Shown here in pieces: positions 1-8,988 of a DNA stretch of 50,961 nt. This DNA is from a virus. Every line of letters begins with the position of its first letter. The stretch's first letter is position 1. The DNA is taken from positions 1 to 50,961 of IMG/VR virus record IMGVR_UViG_3300041809_000337; one strand, given 5' to 3'. The translations under genes and the position numbers were made by a program. The notes beneath the pieces are model-generated. The model saw nothing but the letters and a program-made list of their open reading frames with translations. It was not told the DNA's origin and ran no database searches.

Positions 1-879
1 CCCTTTCAACTAGCCGGTGGTAACGCAGCCAACCAGGACTATGACTATCAGTCTGGTTCGGGTATGGATAATTTCATGTCCCGCTCGATTGACGAGGTGA
101 GCTGGCAATCAAGTCTAGGTACCAATTACAATACTTTGAGTGAGTTGCCGATAGGTCTCCTCCCCACCACAGCCACCCCAACCAATAATGAATCTACCCA
201 AGTCAGTGGGGCTAGTTCAGGTACGGCAGTCTTAGGCGGAACAGGTACGGGTAATGCTTCAGGCGGTGGGTCGGCTGCCAGTGGAACGGCTGCCGCTATA
301 AATATTGATAGTGGTAGCCAGAATATTACTATCTTTGACGGTACTAATAACCGGCTTATTCTTGGTCTCAATCCGACCACTAATACATGGGGAGGGTTTT
401 CAACTCCTCCTGGCATAAATATCACTAACGCTAAAACCCCACAACAATTGGCTTGGAGTACTGATTATCCTTCACTTATTGTCCTAGCTAACGAACAAGT
501 TCAGTTTCCAGCTATCCCTGTTACTACTACTGAATACGTTTGGCAACAATTTGTTATCCCTCACGGTCAACCCAACATCCCAGCCTTCTTTGCTTATGTC
601 TATATTAATTTTAAGACTACTCCGATTGCTAACTTTGCCCAGAACTATTATGCTCCGATTATATCTAATATATCTTTTGCCGACCCACAAAATACTCTTT
701 ACTCATTCTATGTCGGCGTAGATACGGTGAATCTTTATTTACAAAGATTAATTACAAACAGTATGTCTAATGTCACAGCTAACCCCAGTACGGTTACCTA
801 CCAGATACTCCAACAGACGGCTGGGGCGGTATCACTGAATCCCAATGCTGTCTATACTTCTGGCTCCCAAATTACTTAG
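1..879 (+). CDS. C-terminal part of a virion (tail) protein, 5' end outside window
   Basis: The reading frame is open from the first base, so this is a 292-codon fragment and the internal ATG at 64 need not be a start. Residues about 50-90 are rich in Gly, Ala, Ser and Thr, and the rest alternates short hydrophobic and polar stretches in the way of a beta-rich virion protein. There are no cysteines or enzymatic motifs. It lies upstream of internal virion protein genes on the same strand. The last gene of the window (from 48970) ends open in the same codon phase, so the two may be halves of one tail protein. The family is not recognised. Confidence 0.7.
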   Translation, partial: PFQLAGGNAANQDYDYQSGSGMDNFMSRSIDEVSWQSSLGTNYNTLSELPIGLLPTTATPTNNESTQVSGASSGTAVLGGTGTGNASGGGSAASGTAAAINIDSGSQNITIFDGTNNRLILGLNPTTNTWGGFSTPPGINITNAKTPQQLAWSTDYPSLIVLANEQVQFPAIPVTTTEYVWQQFVIPHGQPNIPAFFAYVYINFKTTPIANFAQNYYAPIISNISFADPQNTLYSFYVGVDTVNLYLQRLITNSMSNVTANPSTVTYQILQQTAGAVSLNPNAVYTSGSQIT

Positions 880-890
880 TGATACTTTTA
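877..890 (+). promoter_or_regulatory. Recurrent stop-codon-linked spacer motif, copy 1
   Basis: The sequence TAGTGATACTTTTA begins with the stop codon of the preceding gene. Close copies occur at 23489, 42687 and 46895, always starting at a TAG stop and always ahead of a virion gene. Its function is unknown; a late promoter or RNA-processing site would fit. Confidence 0.45.
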
Positions 891-921
891 ATTTCTAACC
901 TAATCAAGTAATACTAACAAT

Positions 922-2133
922 ATGAACCCTACATTACAAGGTGGTGGCATTTCTCTAAACACTCCAAGTGCCCCAACTTCTTTTTCTACCCAAGCAACTC
1001 AAGGTGGGGCAGCTAGTGCCTTACAGGGTGGCGGGAATATTTCAGTACAAAATGGTGCTAGCCCACAAACAACCATTAATCCTCAAGCAGGGGCGTCTAA
1101 TGTAATTCAAAATCCGGCCGGTGGTGTAATTCCTACAGCTGCACCTCCAGCCTCAACCCCAGCCAATAATCTTCTGCCGAACGGGATGACAGTTGACCAG
1201 CTCTATGCCCAAATTCTAGCTGGTGAAAAACAAGTGGTTGCTAATACTCAGCCATTTCAAGGGAACATAGATATAAACGCCTTGCAATCCCAAGCCCAGG
1301 CATCAGCCGGAGCCGCTGTTAATCCTCTATATACGAATTATATGAATCAGTATCTTCAGGGTTTAGCCGGTCAAGCTGGTTCGAGTGATGTGAACACGCT
1401 TCTTAATGCTGCTAATACAGGTAATTACAGTGGCTTAAATGGCGCAGCTGAAGTTCAGAACGCTATGAATCTTCAGCAAGAACAAGCTGCTCTTGGGAAT
1501 ACACTGGCCGTCAACACCCAAGCTCAGAACTACGCCGGCCAGCAGAACGCCGCTACCCAAGGGAACATCAATGCTCAGGCTGCTAACTATCAACAACAGA
1601 GTGCTCTGGCTAATAATGCCAAGATACAAGCGTTGCAAGCAGCTGGTGGTGCTGCCGGATTGGGTGCGTCGGGTTATGGGCAAGGTCAGCTCTGGCAAGC
1701 TGAGAATGCTAGAAACGTAGCTGATGCCCAACAGCAAGGTCAGTTTCAATATCAGAGAAATACTTCTAACATGTCCACCCAAGATACCTTTGCCCAACTT
1801 GCCCAGTCCAGTGCCTACGCTCAGACCGGCGAGCAAGAACAAGAAACTCAGACTAACTTTAATCTTAATAACTACTTACGCCAGGCAGCTGCCAGTGACC
1901 AGAGTGCCCAAGAACAAATCCAGACTGCCCAACAAAATGCTATCAATGCTGCCACCTCACAATATATGTCTCAAAATGTCACAAATGCACTTGCTCCTTA
2001 CCAAAGTAACCCACAGCAGTACGGTATGGGTATGCAACAGTACGCATCTTATCTAAACCCAAGTTCGTCAATGGCAGCAGCACCGGATATAGGTGGTATG
2101 ATATCGCAACTTGGAATAGGGAGTAATGTATAA
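922..2133 (+). CDS. Gln/Asn/Ala-rich virion-associated protein
   Basis: This 403-aa protein is very rich in Gln, Asn, Ala and Gly and has almost no charged residues in its first 150 positions. The middle (about 170-340) is a long heptad-like stretch of Ala and Gln, likely an extended helix. There are no cysteines or catalytic motifs. It overlaps the next gene by one base, and the next two genes look like ejection or internal virion proteins, so it probably belongs to the same internal-core group. This assignment rests on composition and position only. Confidence 0.65.
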   Translation: MNPTLQGGGISLNTPSAPTSFSTQATQGGAASALQGGGNISVQNGASPQTTINPQAGASNVIQNPAGGVIPTAAPPASTPANNLLPNGMTVDQLYAQILAGEKQVVANTQPFQGNIDINALQSQAQASAGAAVNPLYTNYMNQYLQGLAGQAGSSDVNTLLNAANTGNYSGLNGAAEVQNAMNLQQEQAALGNTLAVNTQAQNYAGQQNAATQGNINAQAANYQQQSALANNAKIQALQAAGGAAGLGASGYGQGQLWQAENARNVADAQQQGQFQYQRNTSNMSTQDTFAQLAQSSAYAQTGEQEQETQTNFNLNNYLRQAAASDQSAQEQIQTAQQNAINAATSQYMSQNVTNALAPYQSNPQQYGMGMQQYASYLNPSSSMAAAPDIGGMISQLGIGSNV

Positions 2134-3023
2134 TGAATCCACAAGCACCAGCAGTAACACCAGGACAACCAGTAGCTCCGTTAGCTAACAACGTCAACCC
2201 ACAAGGCACTGTTACTCCTCAGGCTATGGGTGCGCCAACCCCCTCCCAATTACCTACAGCTCCCACACCTGTAACTCCTCCGCCAGTGTCAGCTATTCCC
2301 CAACAAACTAATCAGCTTCCGCAACAGCTTAATAATATTGCCGACTACTATTCAATCCCTCGCCAGACTGCGGCCATGGTAAATGCTGCCCAAGCTCAAG
2401 GTGCTAACGCCCAACAGGCAACTAAGTACTCGACGGCTCAAGCTGGATTTAGCGTGGAAACAGCCAAGCAGATGCTAGACCCCAGTAGTTATAATATAGT
2501 TCAAGACTCCAGCAGTCCTATGGGTGTTAAAATTACTAATCCTATGGGTGAAGAAGTAAGTTTATCTACTTATAATAATCTGACAGGACAGGAAAATCCC
2601 GTATCAGTTCTTGAAAACTCTTCTAACCCACAAGCCCAGCAACTATATGCTGACTACACCAACTTAGAAAACTATATCCAGACCAGGCAGGCTGCCGACA
2701 ATGGTAGCGTAGCTGCTATACAAGCCTTGGGCGATTACTATGACGCTAATCCAGGTTTAAAGAATGTTGATCTGGGGCAGCTACAATCAGCCTTTATGAA
2801 TACTTACGGCCAACAACTATATGGCGTAACTCCAGGCGGACAGAACCTACAGCAGTCTATAGGTACTAACAATATCCAATCCGCTGCCAACCCAGCCACC
2901 CAGAGTGCTTATGAGGATCCAGCTTACGTTGCTGCTCAACAAGCTAATCCCTATAACACGGCTACCCAAGCTGGTGGTTCGCCATCTCAAATGTTATCTT
3001 TACTCAATAACGCAGGACAATAG
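2133..3023 (+). CDS. Putative internal virion protein
   Basis: This 296-aa protein has a Pro/Thr/Ala-rich N-terminus (residues 1-65) and then a mainly helical, Gln- and Ala-rich body. The start ATG overlaps the stop of the previous gene (TAATG), so translation is probably coupled. It has no membrane segments, cysteines or known catalytic residues. It sits between the Gln/Ala-rich protein and the 1,128-aa glycine-zipper protein, the usual place for the smaller ejection proteins of short-tailed phages. The function is inferred from context. Confidence 0.6.
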   Translation: MNPQAPAVTPGQPVAPLANNVNPQGTVTPQAMGAPTPSQLPTAPTPVTPPPVSAIPQQTNQLPQQLNNIADYYSIPRQTAAMVNAAQAQGANAQQATKYSTAQAGFSVETAKQMLDPSSYNIVQDSSSPMGVKITNPMGEEVSLSTYNNLTGQENPVSVLENSSNPQAQQLYADYTNLENYIQTRQAADNGSVAAIQALGDYYDANPGLKNVDLGQLQSAFMNTYGQQLYGVTPGGQNLQQSIGTNNIQSAANPATQSAYEDPAYVAAQQANPYNTATQAGGSPSQMLSLLNNAGQ

Positions 3024-3025
3024 TC

Positions 3026-6000
3026 ATGGCCGATCTAGTTATGAACTTTCTGGAAAAAGCCCTTCCGACTGTCGGTATGGTGGCCGGTGGTGCAATCGGT
3101 GGTTTAGTTGATCCGTTTGGTGGCGAAGTTATCGGCGGTGCATTAGGCAGTGCTCTAGGCAAAGCAGGTGAAAATGCAGCTACCGGACAAAAAGTTACCA
3201 GTGGAGTAATGGGTTCAGCTGCCGGTGGTGCGTTCGGTGCATTAGGCGGTTCGTTGGCTGGTTCGTTCTTGGAAGGTGCAGCTCCAGAAATAGCAGGCGC
3301 TACTGGCGTATTCGGCAAAACGATGGCTGGAGCAATTAAAGGTTCAGTGACTGGCGGCGCAGGCAGTACGGCTGGAGCAGTGGCTCAAGGCGAACCCATA
3401 ACTGGTAAAAATCTGACTATGAATTTCTTACAAGGTGCAGCTATTGGTGGAGTAACTGGCGGGGTGCTAGGCGGTGGCGCAGAGGCTCTTAAATCAGCCA
3501 GACGGCTTAACCAAGTTGGCGGTATTAATAACCCGATTGATGATGATACTGCCCAAAAAGCTGCTGAAGAACAAGACCCGACTAAAGTTGAGAAAATTCT
3601 TCAGCCAGAGACTGGCCCAGTAGTGTCTAAAGATGTTGCTCCGGCTGTAGCTACGACCAGCAAAGGCGACCCAGAAATTGTTAAGAGTATAGTCCAAAAT
3701 GATATTAATAAGAAAATATCGCCAGCAACAACCCCCTCCCCTGCCCCGACCCCCCTGCCACCCACCACCCCTGTTAGCGATATAAATACCCCACAACAAG
3801 TTGCAGGGCAGGCAAGTGCTGCTGAAGAAAACTTTATGAACCCACCAAGCGAAACACCCACGCCTGAAATCGCTTCTACAAAAGTCAGTAAGTTAGGTAC
3901 GATGAGTGAGATGGGCGACATACTAAATACGGGCGGTACGACTGATGAAGCCCTTTATCATTACATGACAAAAGTGCCTGGTGCTAATATGTCAGACGCC
4001 CAGAACGCTCTTGACCAGACAATCCAATCAGCCGGTGTAGACAAAAGTAAAATCAATGCTTCACTGAATCCGCAGTCAGACAAAGTAAGTTTTGCTCCAG
4101 TTAAAGAGGGTGATGATATGGGTGCGCAACTGAACGGCAGGTACGCTGGCGAGAAGCTAGGCCAAAACGGTGCGCCTGCCTACGAAGCTATGCAAGCTCT
4201 CGATCCATCAGACCGTGAGCTTACTAGGTACTTGCGTGGCAAGAACGCCCAACAAGTGGAAGACATCATCAAGCAAGCCAAAGACCCAGCAGCTTTCAGA
4301 ACCTACGTCAATGCCGCTAAGAACTATAACGATTACGCCCAAGCTGGTGGTGCCCAATTAGGCCAGCCACTGCCGTATCGGGTGAACTACGGTGGCCGTA
4401 CAGCTTACGAACCGCCCGAAGGACTGCCCGAAGCTGGTCCTAAAGGCGCAGCCAACCCAACCACTCCTGCTTATACACAGCAACGCTACTTCAATACCCA
4501 CGAAGAAGCCCTGGCTGCCGGTTACACCCCTCGCTATGACGACCCGCTGGAAGAACTCAAGAACGACATTAACCAACGTGGCTACAACCAAACTCAGCTG
4601 GCTCTGGCTAAGGGTTACGAAGACGCCCATCCAGGCCAAGTCCAACTTCTTAATGACAACACTCCCTTAAAAGCTGGCTATCACCAACTCCTAGTGCCAG
4701 GCGGTGAGCATATCGCCATGCCCTCAAGTATAGCCGACCCAATCAATAATCGTATTATGACCAGTACGCCTGGAAAAATCTTAGGTAAGTATGACACTAT
4801 CAACGCTGCCGGTAAGCAACTGGAACTAGGCGGTGGTACGTTCCACGGTTTCAATACCATGGGTGCGTTTGCCGGACAGCAACTGAGCAGCGGTAAACTA
4901 TTCACTGATCCTGGTGCGCTAGGTAAAGTAGTTTCCAACTTCTTCAGCGATAGAAACATGGAGAAATACATAGCCGATAACAGTGACGCTTCAGTCAACC
5001 CCAGTGGCGGGGTGGATACCAACCACAGCGTATCAGATGGTGCTAAGGCAGCTGGACTGAACATTAAGAACACTTCGATAGACTTAGATAACCCTGGAAG
5101 AGAGGGTCTGGCTGGCAAGATTGCCAATATTCCAGGCTTGAAACAAATCCATCAAGCAGTCTTTGACAGACAGATCCCGTCTATGATGTTAGAAACCTTT
5201 AAACAGAAGACTGCCGGTTTGGACATTTTCGGCAGTGCTGATGATCGTCTGCAGGCTGAGAAGATCGCTAGAGGAATCAATAAAGAGTTTGGTGTAACTG
5301 ACCACGACTTGGCGGGTATGACATCTAGGCAATTCAAAGCAGCTGGACGGGTGCTGCTTGCGCCAGGTTATCAAGAGGGAGTTATCCACACCCTGATGAC
5401 AGCCCTTGACCCAAGAAGCTTAGGTACGGCTGAGGGTTTATTAGCCAGACAAGCAGTCATAGGTAAGGCTCTAGTGATGGGTGGGCTGGCTACAGCTGGT
5501 GCTGTTGCCGGTGGGGATTTTCAAGGCATGACACCCAAGCAAGTGGCTATGGGGATTATGAATAAAGCGATCAACCCCAGCTTCACGATTGCTGGCTATA
5601 AGGTCAGTACTCCAGCCACATTTATTTCAGATGTTGCCAAGCCAGTTGAGGAGTCTGTCGCTAGCGCCAAGCAGGGTAAAGGTATCGCTGCTGGTGCAGA
5701 AGATTTTGCTAGCTCGCACTTAGCCTTTGCGCCCAGTAAAATTGAGGAGTTTGCTACCAATAAGAACTACGAAGGTAACGCTATTTACGGGACGGACTAC
5801 TATGGCCGACCCATCCCAGCTACTAATGTAGCTCAGAACTTAGCTAGTGGTGTGTTGCCTATCCCTCTAGCCCAGACCAGTCAAGCAGCAACAGGAGCAC
5901 AATCATGGCAGGCTGCACTGGCTAACGAGGTAGGCTTCAACGCCGGCCCATCTAGTAACCTAGATTATGCTCCTGTAGCAGCTCAGACTTACGTGCAACA

Positions 6001-6412
6001 AATGGAAGGCACGCCCAATGTTCCAAGTAGTGTATTAAAAGCTAACACTGACTTCGCTAAAGCTTTAGGCAGTCTTAATGTTTCACGCACTAAAATAGTT
6101 GCCAAAGCTGAGGCTGCTTACATAGCCAAGGATACTTCTAAGATGCAATCCATCATGTCCAGCTATAATAATAAACTTCTAACTGCACTCAAGCCTCTTG
6201 AGCAAAACGGCGAATCAAAGAATGTTACACCATATATGTTAGAATTACTAAGACAACAAACGATTACCTATAAAGACATGACTAATAATGCTGCTTACGC
6301 AACTAAGACAAACCCGACAGCTTATGGCGTGCCTATCGCAGCTCTAGCTAGCGTACCCACACCAAGTAATAATGCCAATACTTTAATCAATAACACAGCT
6401 AACGGTATTTAG
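3026..6412 (+). CDS. Large internal virion (ejection-type) protein with glycine-zipper N-terminus
   Basis: This 1,128-aa protein is one of the largest in the window. Residues about 15-155 form a continuous Gly/Ala zipper with repeated GxxxG spacing, typical of segments that insert into membranes. Residues about 160-290 are Pro/Thr-rich and probably disordered. The remainder is a soluble alpha/beta region, with a second hydrophobic Gly/Ala patch around residues 810-830. I see no lysozyme or transglycosylase signature. Size, zipper and position suggest an ejection protein that forms part of the DNA channel through the host membrane. A polyvalent protein delivered with the DNA is an alternative. 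Confidence 0.6.
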   Translation: MADLVMNFLEKALPTVGMVAGGAIGGLVDPFGGEVIGGALGSALGKAGENAATGQKVTSGVMGSAAGGAFGALGGSLAGSFLEGAAPEIAGATGVFGKTMAGAIKGSVTGGAGSTAGAVAQGEPITGKNLTMNFLQGAAIGGVTGGVLGGGAEALKSARRLNQVGGINNPIDDDTAQKAAEEQDPTKVEKILQPETGPVVSKDVAPAVATTSKGDPEIVKSIVQNDINKKISPATTPSPAPTPLPPTTPVSDINTPQQVAGQASAAEENFMNPPSETPTPEIASTKVSKLGTMSEMGDILNTGGTTDEALYHYMTKVPGANMSDAQNALDQTIQSAGVDKSKINASLNPQSDKVSFAPVKEGDDMGAQLNGRYAGEKLGQNGAPAYEAMQALDPSDRELTRYLRGKNAQQVEDIIKQAKDPAAFRTYVNAAKNYNDYAQAGGAQLGQPLPYRVNYGGRTAYEPPEGLPEAGPKGAANPTTPAYTQQRYFNTHEEALAAGYTPRYDDPLEELKNDINQRGYNQTQLALAKGYEDAHPGQVQLLNDNTPLKAGYHQLLVPGGEHIAMPSSIADPINNRIMTSTPGKILGKYDTINAAGKQLELGGGTFHGFNTMGAFAGQQLSSGKLFTDPGALGKVVSNFFSDRNMEKYIADNSDASVNPSGGVDTNHSVSDGAKAAGLNIKNTSIDLDNPGREGLAGKIANIPGLKQIHQAVFDRQIPSMMLETFKQKTAGLDIFGSADDRLQAEKIARGINKEFGVTDHDLAGMTSRQFKAAGRVLLAPGYQEGVIHTLMTALDPRSLGTAEGLLARQAVIGKALVMGGLATAGAVAGGDFQGMTPKQVAMGIMNKAINPSFTIAGYKVSTPATFISDVAKPVEESVASAKQGKGIAAGAEDFASSHLAFAPSKIEEFATNKNYEGNAIYGTDYYGRPIPATNVAQNLASGVLPIPLAQTSQAATGAQSWQAALANEVGFNAGPSSNLDYAPVAAQTYVQQMEGTPNVPSSVLKANTDFAKALGSLNVSRTKIVAKAEAAYIAKDTSKMQSIMSSYNNKLLTALKPLEQNGESKNVTPYMLELLRQQTITYKDMTNNAAYATKTNPTAYGVPIAALASVPTPSNNANTLINNTANGI

Positions 6413-6428
6413 GAGAGCAGAAAGAATC

Positions 6429-6833
6429 ATGTATATATATAAACGCAGTCCCATAGCTACAGGTGAAAGACAAGGTGAGTGGGTTTACTTCAGAAATAAC
6501 CTCATTACTAAAGAAGCCACAGTCCCGCACGAAGTCAAAGATAAGTTAGAGTACGCCCCCAGCGTGGAGTTTGACGAGCAACCCGATAAAAAACATTGTA
6601 TATTCTGTGACGCACCTTCATGCCGCACACGCCTGCTCAACTTAGTGACAGTTGAACTTTGCGAGTGGCACTATCAGAATATGAACTTAGGGAAGATAGC
6701 CTTCCAAGTTAACTTGCTTCGTAAAGAGGCAGAAAGGAAAGAAAATGGCATTCACCAAGAGGAACTCCGGCGAAGGAAGACCCAAAAAAAACACAAACGG
6801 GCCAGTCGGAAAACCGAAGTTGCACTCCATTAA
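6429..6833 (+). CDS. Small protein with Cys/His zinc-site and basic tail
   Basis: This 134-aa protein has a Cys-x2-Cys pair near residue 58 (HCIFCDAPSC) followed by a second cluster (CEWH), a pattern fitting a small treble-clef or zinc-ribbon fold. The last 30 residues are strongly Lys/Arg-rich. It starts 17 nt after the large virion gene, with purine-rich sequence upstream (GGAGAGCAGAAAG). Its 3' end overlaps the next small basic gene. The function is unknown; nucleic-acid binding is a reasonable guess. Confidence 0.55.
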   Translation: MYIYKRSPIATGERQGEWVYFRNNLITKEATVPHEVKDKLEYAPSVEFDEQPDKKHCIFCDAPSCRTRLLNLVTVELCEWHYQNMNLGKIAFQVNLLRKEAERKENGIHQEELRRRKTQKKHKRASRKTEVALH

Positions 6834-6897
6834 TGCTGGCAAAAGCGGCCATCCTGTCAAGGGTAAGGGTACTAAGTTAGCTGGTAAGGCATACTAA
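6745..6897 (+). CDS. Tiny Lys/Gly-rich basic protein (50 aa)
   Basis: ATG at 6745 follows a good ribosome binding site (AAAGGA) and opens a 50-aa frame that overlaps the end of the previous gene. The product is rich in Lys, Gly, Asn and Pro with almost no acidic residues. It is the first of four consecutive tiny, highly basic proteins packed end to end, which argues that the frame is real. It may be a DNA-binding or packaged protein. Confidence 0.55.
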   Translation: MAFTKRNSGEGRPKKNTNGPVGKPKLHSINAGKSGHPVKGKGTKLAGKAY

Positions 6898-6898
6898 A

Positions 6899-7030
6899 AT
6901 GTCTCGAACCTATCAGAATGGATACCGGCCTAAGAGCAAGGGCTCTAAGAAGAAACGATCTATTCATGTCTCAATTGACAAAGGCTTAAATGTCAAGTCG
7001 GTTAAGATTAAGTTGAAAGGGAAATCGTAA
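6899..7030 (+). CDS. Tiny Lys/Ser-rich basic protein (43 aa)
   Basis: The start lies one base after the previous stop and the stop (TAATGG) overlaps the next start. The 43-aa product has a Lys/Arg cluster at residues 12-20 and a second Lys-rich stretch at the end, with one acidic residue. The family is not recognised. The coupled arrangement of four such genes suggests co-translation at fixed ratios. Confidence 0.55.
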   Translation: MSRTYQNGYRPKSKGSKKKRSIHVSIDKGLNVKSVKIKLKGKS

Positions 7031-7197
7031 TGGCTAAGAGTATGAAACTAGGTGGTGGTGGTCGTTTTGCTGCCCTAGCTAAGAAAGCTGGTGGTGGTAA
7101 GAAAGGCGCAGCTATAGCTGCTGCTATCGGGCGTAAGAAATATGGTGCTAAAAAGATGGCTAAGATGAGTGCTGCTGGCCGTAAACGGAGTAAGTAA
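7030..7197 (+). CDS. Tiny Gly/Ala/Lys-rich basic protein (55 aa)
   Basis: It starts inside the previous stop codon (TAATG) and ends two bases before the next ATG context. The 55-aa product alternates Lys pairs with Gly/Ala stretches and has no acidic residues, a composition like histone tails or small core proteins of DNA viruses. It is the most basic of the four adjacent tiny proteins. The function is inferred from composition only. Confidence 0.6.
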   Translation: MAKSMKLGGGGRFAALAKKAGGGKKGAAIAAAIGRKKYGAKKMAKMSAAGRKRSK

Positions 7198-7440
7198 ATG
7201 GCTAAGAATTATGGCAGAAAACCAACCACCCCACAAGGCAAGAAACTCAGCATTGACCATCTTAAACTGCAGGCCAAGATAGATAAGCAGAAGGCCAAAG
7301 ACCACGACGAGCTGGCTAAGAAGGGTATTGACCTTGCTTATAACACCGCCCACTCCAAAGCCCATAAGAAAGATGTCAAAGACCGTATGAAGTATATGAA
7401 GAAAGTCCGTAAACTTAAGGTTAAAGCAGCCAAAATATGA
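7198..7440 (+). CDS. Small Lys-rich helical protein (80 aa)
   Basis: This 80-aa product is about one third Lys, Arg or His and has a predicted long amphipathic helix (residues 20-78). It directly abuts the preceding basic gene and its stop overlaps the next start (ATGA). It is the fourth member of the basic cluster and may condense or coat DNA in the particle. No family is recognised. Confidence 0.65.
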   Translation: MAKNYGRKPTTPQGKKLSIDHLKLQAKIDKQKAKDHDELAKKGIDLAYNTAHSKAHKKDVKDRMKYMKKVRKLKVKAAKI

Positions 7441-7757
7441 GCCCTCAAACTCCTACTCTTGATGTACTGGCTACTAGGATAGAAGGTTTAACCGATGGGA
7501 TGAACCAACTCAACCAACGATTCGATGTTTTTCAAGCCAACTTCACTCGTAATGATGTTTATACAATCAGGCATGAAGAACTTATTAAAGAGGTCGCCGC
7601 TGTCAGAACCATGGTAAATAACCAAACTAACCAGTTACAGAATTTCAAAGAAGAGAGTGACCGCATGAAAGGTGCTATTAACCTGCTTAAAGTAGTTGGC
7701 ACCGTATTGACAATCTTCGCTGCGATAATGGGTAGTCTATGGTGGACGAGGAGATGA
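7437..7757 (+). CDS. Coiled-coil protein with C-terminal membrane anchor
   Basis: This 106-aa protein has heptad-like spacing through residues 5-80, then a hydrophobic stretch (about 83-101) ending in Trp-Trp-Thr-Arg-Arg. This topology, a coiled coil followed by one C-terminal transmembrane helix, is common among lysis-cassette genes near endolysins (holin- or spanin-like) and among XhlA-type haemolysin-like proteins. It starts four bases inside the previous gene. A lysis-related membrane protein is likely but not proven. Confidence 0.65.
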   Translation: MSPQTPTLDVLATRIEGLTDGMNQLNQRFDVFQANFTRNDVYTIRHEELIKEVAAVRTMVNNQTNQLQNFKEESDRMKGAINLLKVVGTVLTIFAAIMGSLWWTRR

Positions 7758-7758
7758 A

Positions 7759-8187
7759 GTGGTTAAGTGTTCAGTCGACCAGAACGCCCAAGATATAGTT
7801 TCGCTTAAAGAATACTTCAGTAATATCATAAGTGATTATAAAGATAGGGTTGATGAACGGTTTAACTTGCAAGACAAGGCTGTCCAAGCTGCTCTAAATT
7901 CAGCCGAGCGGGCTGTTACTAAAGCTGAAACTGCTACCGAGAAAAGGTTTGAGGGCGTCAATGAGTTTCGGGCTGCCCTGTCCGACCAATCCCAGAACCT
8001 ACTTTCCAGGTCTGAATATGCGACAGGCCACCAATCGTTAATTGAAAAGATTGATGGTTTGACTACGAGAGTGGCAGCTATGGAAGGCGGTAATAAAGAT
8101 AGGGTTCAGGCGATAAGTTTTCTCATAGGCGGGGCTGGAGTGTTGGTAGCATTAATAGTGGGCATCCTTTATATTGTAAAGAAATGA
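7759..8187 (+). CDS. Second coiled-coil protein with C-terminal membrane anchor
   Basis: It starts with GTG after a strong Shine-Dalgarno (GAGGAGA). The 142-aa product has the same plan as its upstream neighbour: a long charged coiled coil (about 10-110) and one C-terminal transmembrane helix (about 118-139) ending Val-Lys-Lys. The pair look like diverged relatives. The position ahead of the lysozyme suggests a role in lysis or in anchoring a membrane complex. Confidence 0.65.
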   Translation: MVKCSVDQNAQDIVSLKEYFSNIISDYKDRVDERFNLQDKAVQAALNSAERAVTKAETATEKRFEGVNEFRAALSDQSQNLLSRSEYATGHQSLIEKIDGLTTRVAAMEGGNKDRVQAISFLIGGAGVLVALIVGILYIVKK

Positions 8188-8522
8188 GTAAACAAGATTT
8201 TGATAAGAACTTAGCTCTATGGGTAACCAGCCATGTCAGTACGATGAACTGTGCCTACCTGTTCTGTATTATCGCTCTGGTATCTTTACCGGCTATTCTG
8301 ACCGACGCTTTCCATATACATGTCTTTCCCAGCTGGATGATTGCCAATGGCTTGATTCTAATCGTGGCTTGGATTGCCCAGACTTTTATTCAACTTGTGC
8401 TATTATCAGTAATTATGGTCGGACAGCAATTACAGGCTGAAGCTACAATTAATCACGTCACACAAAAACACGATGAACTTAAACGGCATTTAAATAAGTT
8501 ACATAAAGGAGTAAAGAAATGA
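8184..8522 (+). CDS. Small membrane protein, two transmembrane helices
   Basis: This 112-aa product has two hydrophobic segments (about 20-42 and 52-85) followed by a charged, helical cytoplasmic-like tail with His and Lys. It overlaps the previous gene (ATGA) and the next gene by four bases. The topology and location ahead of the endolysin fit a holin or holin accessory protein. No family motif can be named. Confidence 0.6.
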   Translation: MSKQDFDKNLALWVTSHVSTMNCAYLFCIIALVSLPAILTDAFHIHVFPSWMIANGLILIVAWIAQTFIQLVLLSVIMVGQQLQAEATINHVTQKHDELKRHLNKLHKGVKK

Positions 8523-8707
8523 TTGGAACACTACTCGTAATACTATGGGGAATCCTGCTTTGTATTAGTCAGGTATTCTTGCAGTGGGTGACATTTACTG
8601 TCACTGGGTTTAAGGTTATAGGTTTCATTGGTTTGGTTGGGTTCGTTCTGTGGCTGGTCAGCGGCTACTACCGGCACGCCAACCCCAACGCACCTAAGTG
8701 GTTGTAG
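8519..8707 (+). CDS. Small membrane protein, two transmembrane helices (62 aa)
   Basis: It is almost entirely hydrophobic, with two predicted helices (about 3-25 and 30-50) and a short polar tail. ATG overlaps the previous stop, and AAAGGAG lies just upstream. It is one of four adjacent membrane proteins before the lysozyme gene, so it is a holin candidate. Confidence 0.6.
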   Translation: MIGTLLVILWGILLCISQVFLQWVTFTVTGFKVIGFIGLVGFVLWLVSGYYRHANPNAPKWL

Positions 8708-8721
8708 ATTTACCATTTAGT

Positions 8722-8731
8722 ATGTTATAGT
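8722..8731 (+). promoter_or_regulatory. Extended -10 promoter element ahead of lysis gene
   Basis: The 10-mer ATGTTATAGT contains an extended -10 (TG-N-TATAGT). The identical 10-mer precedes terS at 20321. The -35 position (TTGTAG, 18-nt spacing) is poor. A transcript would start near 8738, upstream of a good AAGGAG ribosome site. Confidence 0.45.
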
Positions 8732-8756
8732 GAGTGAGTAATAAGGAGAATAAATT

Positions 8757-8987
8757 ATGGCAGTATTAGATGATGCGGTGGCCTCACTGCAAGCAGTACA
8801 AACAGACGACGCTGATGTCCAGGCAAAAGTGGCAGCAGCTCTAACAGCGGTGCAAGCGGCACAGGCAGGAGAAACAGTGGACCCCAACGACGCATTAGTA
8901 GCAGCTATAGTGGCAGCCTTTGTAGCTGCTGGCTATACGGTTACACCCCCAGCACCAGTAGTACCCGAAATACCTGCGGTAGCCTAA
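8757..8987 (+). CDS. Small Ala/Val-rich protein upstream of the lysozyme
   Basis: This 76-aa product has Ala, Val and Gln in a helical pattern (residues 1-60) and a Pro/Val-rich tail. A clear AAGGAG site precedes the ATG. There are no cysteines and no obvious transmembrane helix, though residues 45-60 are hydrophobic. The gene ends one base before the lysozyme ATG, so it is co-translated with it. It resembles small coiled-coil proteins found beside phage tail or lysis genes; its function is unknown. Confidence 0.65.
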   Translation: MAVLDDAVASLQAVQTDDADVQAKVAAALTAVQAAQAGETVDPNDALVAAIVAAFVAAGYTVTPPAPVVPEIPAVA

Positions 8988-8988
8988 C

